From Litorimonas sp964565335 (GTDB taxonomy: Bacteria; Pseudomonadota; Alphaproteobacteria; Caulobacterales; Maricaulaceae): a stretch of DNA of 64,000 nt. Position numbers and translations under genes: made by a program. The stretch is from the NCBI GenBank assembly GCA_964565335.1, contig CAZMEN010000006.1:18237-82236 (forward strand), written 5' to 3'. Below the pieces are notes generated by a model. It worked only from the letters and a program-made list of their open reading frames with translations, did not search any database and was not told the origin of the DNA. Position 1 is the first letter of the stretch. Each line of letters opens with the position of its first letter. This document shows positions 61,051 through 64,000 of the stretch, piece after piece.

Positions 61051-62390
61051 TGGCGACGCCTTGCAAGCGCTGCGCGGTCTACACTCGTAAATCCAGTGAA
61101 GAAGGCTTGCAGCAGGACTTCAACTCTCTGGACGCTCAGGCCGAGAGCTGCTCGGCTTATATTCTCTCTCAAGCGGGCCAAGGCTGGAGTAAGGTTGATG
61201 AGATCTACTCCGACGGGGGTATATCAGGCGGCCATATGGACAGGCCCGGACTTATTGCTTTGATCGCAGATATTGAAGCGGGGCTTATCGATATTATTGT
61301 TGTCTATAAGGTGGACCGCTTAACGCGGTCTCTGGCGGACTTTGCGCGGCTGGTCGATGTCTTTGATAAACATGACGTTTCATTTGTGTCGATTACCCAA
61401 GCCTTTTATACCACCACAAGCATGGGGCGGCTTACTCTTAATGTGCTTCTGTCCTTCGCTCAGTTTGAGCGGGAAGTCACAGCAGAGCGCATTCGCGACA
61501 AGATCGCCGCCTCTAAAAAGCGCGGTCAATGGATGGGGGGATTGCCGCCTCTTGGCTATGACAATATCAAAAAGAAACTGGTAGTGAATATAGCTGAAGC
61601 CAAAACGGTTAGGCACATAATGGAACGCTATGTAGAATTGCGGTCTGTGTCCAATCTCAAGCGTGACCTTGACAAAGACGGCTATGTGACCAAGATCCAT
61701 ACCACTAAGAAGCAATCACAAATAGGCGGCAAGCCGTTTAGCCGTGGTCATCTCTATAAACTGCTGTCTAATCCCGTTTATATTGGCAAGACCAAACACA
61801 AAGGTGAGGTCTATGACGGACAGCATGATCCCATAGTTACTTTAGAACTCTGGAATAAAGTTCAGGCGTGTCTGAAAGACAATGCGCCCAAGCGCAAACG
61901 CTCTATTAATATCGCCTCAAACAGTCTGCTCACTGGCATGATTTATGACGGCAGCGGTGACCGTCTGTCTCCGGTTCATTCCAAGAAGCCCAACGGAAGA
62001 CGTTACCGCTATTATATCTCCGCCCGGCTTTCCAAAGGCGAAATTGATGACGGGACGGCGCTTCGACTTCCGGCCAAGCAGATTGAAGGACATGTAATTG
62101 AGCGCTTAACTAAACTTCTAAATAGTACGAGCCAAATGATGGAGATCGTCAATACGCCCCAATTGACCCCGCATCAGGTCACAGCGCTTGAAGCACATGC
62201 AGAGGGTTTTAGAGGCCGTCTAACAGCCGGATGCAATGAGACACAACGAACGGCGTTGATTGATATAATTGAGCGTGTCTCGATCAGCCCTAACGAATTG
62301 ACACTGGAAGTTCAGAAAGAGGCGTTAGTGCCGGAAGGCTTATTATCAAAAGAGGCGACGAACCAAGACGAAACAATAACATTCACCTAA
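61050..62390 (+). CDS. Large serine recombinase, C terminus cut off by a stop codon
   Basis: Residues about 8-150 are the resolvase catalytic domain (VYTRKSSEEG with the nucleophile probably Ser15, IVVYKVDRLTRSLADFARLVD, SFAQFEREVTAERIRDKI). They are followed by the recombinase domain with GLPPLGYDNIKKKL and SRGHLYKLLSNPVYIGKTKHKGE. A zinc-ribbon-like region with the usual cysteines is not evident. Reading stops at TAA 62388-62390 after ITFT. The same frame, after only PLQ, continues into the ORF at 62400, which matches the normal C-terminal end of this recombinase group. The full protein would be about 560 residues. Confidence 0.85.
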   Translation: MATPCKRCAVYTRKSSEEGLQQDFNSLDAQAESCSAYILSQAGQGWSKVDEIYSDGGISGGHMDRPGLIALIADIEAGLIDIIVVYKVDRLTRSLADFARLVDVFDKHDVSFVSITQAFYTTTSMGRLTLNVLLSFAQFEREVTAERIRDKIAASKKRGQWMGGLPPLGYDNIKKKLVVNIAEAKTVRHIMERYVELRSVSNLKRDLDKDGYVTKIHTTKKQSQIGGKPFSRGHLYKLLSNPVYIGKTKHKGEVYDGQHDPIVTLELWNKVQACLKDNAPKRKRSINIASNSLLTGMIYDGSGDRLSPVHSKKPNGRRYRYYISARLSKGEIDDGTALRLPAKQIEGHVIERLTKLLNSTSQMMEIVNTPQLTPHQVTALEAHAEGFRGRLTAGCNETQRTALIDIIERVSISPNELTLEVQKEALVPEGLLSKEATNQDETITFT

Positions 62391-62399
62391 CCGCTACAG

Positions 62400-62741
62400 A
62401 TGAAGCGGCGCGGTATAGAGACCAAACTCATCATCGGCGGGCAGCCGCTTGGTCAGCCCGATAGCGAACTCATCAAGACGATCGCTAAAGCTAGACACTG
62501 GTATGAGGGACTGAAGACTGGGCGGTTATCGTCTATCGGCGACATTCGGACGACTGAAAAGATGGACGGCGGCGATGTTAGCCGAATGCTACCTCTAGCC
62601 TTTCTGGCCCCTTCAATCATCAGCGAAATTATCTCTGGCAATCATCCCGTTGACCTCACTCCAAGGGAGTTGATGCGTAAGGCCGCAAGGCTGCCATTAA
62701 ACTGGGAAGATCAACATAGCTTTCTCGGCATGAAAACCTAG
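62400..62741 (+). pseudogene. Detached C-terminal part of the serine recombinase
   Basis: Encodes 113 residues, MKRRGIETKLIIGG followed by a helix-turn-helix-like SRMLPLAFLAPSIISEIISG and LPLNWEDQHSFLGM. This is the usual C-terminal tail of alphaproteobacterial DUF2924-linked recombinases. It is in the same frame as the recombinase gene, separated by the TAA at 62388 and three codons. It may be translated separately from the ATG at 62400, but I see no ribosome binding site, so loss of the tail by nonsense mutation is more likely than a true two-gene arrangement. Confidence 0.7.
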
Positions 62742-62973
62742 TTAGCACTTACTCTCAACAGTGTATCTGCAGCAGCACAGCATGCACTTTGCATCATCCG
62801 GAAAACATCTTGGACGCAAAATTCGGGATCTGAGACGGGCCGCCAAATCAGTCCAATTTACGGCCATATACCGTCTCTTACCGCGTCTCAACCACACCCA
62901 TATAGCGCTAAACCCCCGTTAGTAGGGGGCTTTCTCAGGACGTACCTATACGTAGTGAAAAGCACAGAGTGCG

Positions 62974-63050
62974 TGGTAGGGGGAGAGGGACTCGAACCCC
63001 CGACCAATCCGTTATGAGCGGACGGCTCTAACCAACTGAGCTATCCCCCC
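62974..63050 (-). tRNA. tRNA with CAU anticodon, probably tRNA-Ile2
   Basis: A 77-nt minus-strand cloverleaf. The acceptor stem is GGGGGGA with TCCCCCT, discriminator A, and an encoded CCA. The D arm is GCTCAGTTGGTTAGAGC, the anticodon loop is CTCATAA, and the T arm is GGGGGTTCGAGTCCC. The variable region after the anticodon stem (TTGGTCG) matches E. coli tRNA-Ile2 (lysidine-modified CAU) better than elongator tRNA-Met, so isoleucine is my call. Confidence 0.85.
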
Positions 63051-63105
63051 ATTGGCGTGAAACCGCTCTATAACGTGCAGAGTCAAAGAGGCAAAGCCTG
63101 AAATG

Positions 63106-64000
63106 TCAACTTGTCAGGACTTTTTGCACGGATTTTTCCCAAGCAGCTAAGACAGTTTGACGGGCCTCGTCGTCCATATCGGGCACAAAACGTTGATCCA
63201 ATTGCCATGCCTTCTTGACGCTCTCTAAAGAGCCGTAAAGCCCCGCCCCAATCGCAGCCAAAGCCGCCGCGCCAAAAGCTGTAGTTTCGAGGATTTTTGG
63301 CCGTTCAACCGGAATATCGAGTATACCCGATAAATAGCTAACCATCCAATTATTGGCGGCCATACCGCCGTCTACGCGCAAGATGTTGGGCTGCACCCCG
63401 TCCTGTGCCATTGCCGCAAAGAGGTCATGCGTTTGATAACAGACGCTTTCGACAGTAGCGCGCACTATTTCCGCCCGACCTGTGTCCCGCGTTAACCCGA
63501 ACAGCCCGCCGCGCGCATCGGGATCCCAATAAGGCGCGCCCAGGCCGGTGAAGGCAGGGACGAGGTAAACCCCCTTATTACTGTCCAGACTTTCGCACAT
63601 CGCCTGCGTATCTTTGGCATGGTTAATGATTTGAATGCCGTCACGGAGCCATTGAACTGCGGCCCCCGCAATAAAAATAGACCCTTCTAAGGCATAGGTC
63701 GTCTCGCCGTTCAAACGGTAGCAGACAGTGGAGAGCAGGCGATTCTTAGAGGCAATGCAGTCTTTGCCTGTATTCAGGATGACAAAACACCCCGTGCCAT
63801 AGGTCGATTTTATATCGCCTACTTCGAAGCAAGCTTGCCAAATAGCGGCGGCCTGTTGGTCGCCCGCGACCCCGAGAATGGGAATGTGTTTGTCAAATAA
63901 TGTGCAGACCCCAAAATCATCCACACAGTCTTTGACGTCTGGCAAGCCAGATTTGGGGACATTGAAAAGCCTAAGGAGTGCATCATCCCACTCTTGTGTG
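63106..64000 (-). CDS. glpK: Glycerol kinase, C-terminal part (runs off the window)
   Basis: The minus-strand frame is open to the window edge, so the first about 200 residues lie outside; about 297 residues are visible. The visible part starts TQEWDDALLRLFNVPKSGLP and contains PILGVAGDQQAA (catalytic Asp in GDQ), STYGTGCFVILNTG (phosphate/adenosine loop), PAFTGLGAPYWDPDARG and VDGGMAANNW. All are standard GlpK motifs of FGGY kinases. The enzyme phosphorylates glycerol to sn-glycerol-3-phosphate in the cytoplasm. It ends 55 bp before the tRNA on the same strand. There is no sign of functional linkage to the sugar locus. Confidence 0.95.
   Translation of the reverse strand, partial: TQEWDDALLRLFNVPKSGLPDVKDCVDDFGVCTLFDKHIPILGVAGDQQAAAIWQACFEVGDIKSTYGTGCFVILNTGKDCIASKNRLLSTVCYRLNGETTYALEGSIFIAGAAVQWLRDGIQIINHAKDTQAMCESLDSNKGVYLVPAFTGLGAPYWDPDARGGLFGLTRDTGRAEIVRATVESVCYQTHDLFAAMAQDGVQPNILRVDGGMAANNWMVSYLSGILDIPVERPKILETTAFGAAALAAIGAGLYGSLESVKKAWQLDQRFVPDMDDEARQTVLAAWEKSVQKVLTS

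Noticed and set aside
62913..62929. CCCCC/GGGGG hairpin after the recombinase module as terminator
   Set aside because: The stem is 5 bp and the following sequence (CTTTCTC) is a poor U-tract, so it is too weak to call.
62974..63050. tRNA gene as integration site for the recombinase module
   Set aside because: I found no second copy of the tRNA 3' end on the other side of the module, and large serine recombinases do not usually target tRNA genes.
1..64000. CRISPR array or transposase-bearing insertion sequence
   Set aside because: No regularly spaced identical repeats and no transposase-like frame were seen; the only mobile-type gene is the serine recombinase.

Overview
The window looks like chromosome from a marine alphaproteobacterium, most likely of the Maricaulales/Hyphomonadaceae type. 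I infer this from Caulobacter-type TonB-dependent receptors, a rhizobial-type rhamnose isomerase and aldolase/dehydrogenase fusion, the recombinase/DUF2924 module common in that class, and moderate GC. No 16S gene is present, so the taxonomy is inference.

Layout. 1-8.7 kb is ordinary chromosome: membrane protein, XRE/MmyB regulator, one-domain asparaginase-like protein, PanD, a haem-peroxidase lipoprotein, a SIMPL lipoprotein, an acyl-CoA carboxylase subunit and an AMP-forming acyl ligase. 9-59 kb is one large carbohydrate-utilisation locus. 59.3-62.8 kb is a small accessory block: intact higA beside a broken higB, a 47-bp palindrome, and a DUF3489-DUF2924-serine recombinase module whose recombinase is cut by an in-frame stop. 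The right edge has a CAU-anticodon tRNA and the C-terminal part of glpK.

The central locus fits a sulfated polymer rich in rhamnose and uronate; green-algal ulvan is the best single fit. It has two TonB-dependent receptors, three beta-propeller (BNR) proteins of the type found among ulvan lyases, two S1 sulfatases, a GH105 unsaturated glucuronyl hydrolase, two GH106 alpha-L-rhamnosidases, two GH3 enzymes, a DUF5060-type putative hydrolase and a parallel beta-helix lipoprotein. Most of these carry lipoprotein signals. Inside the cell, unsaturated uronate would go through an RpiB-family (DhuI-like) isomerase and a KduD-like reductase. Rhamnose would go through RhaM, the RhaI-type isomerase, an FGGY kinase and the RhaEW fusion to lactate, which the adjacent FMN L-lactate dehydrogenase takes to pyruvate. 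A TRAP transporter and an NCS1-type permease are the visible inner-membrane importers. GntR/FCD and DeoR regulators are encoded inside the locus. KDG kinase, KDPG aldolase and a sulfatase-maturating enzyme are not in the window.

The most notable non-coding signal is a repeated cis element. TCA or GCA triplets are spaced exactly 10 bp apart, three to five in a row, in front of nearly every transcription unit of the locus (eleven places). It looks like an undescribed helically phased direct-repeat operator that ties the whole locus into one regulon.
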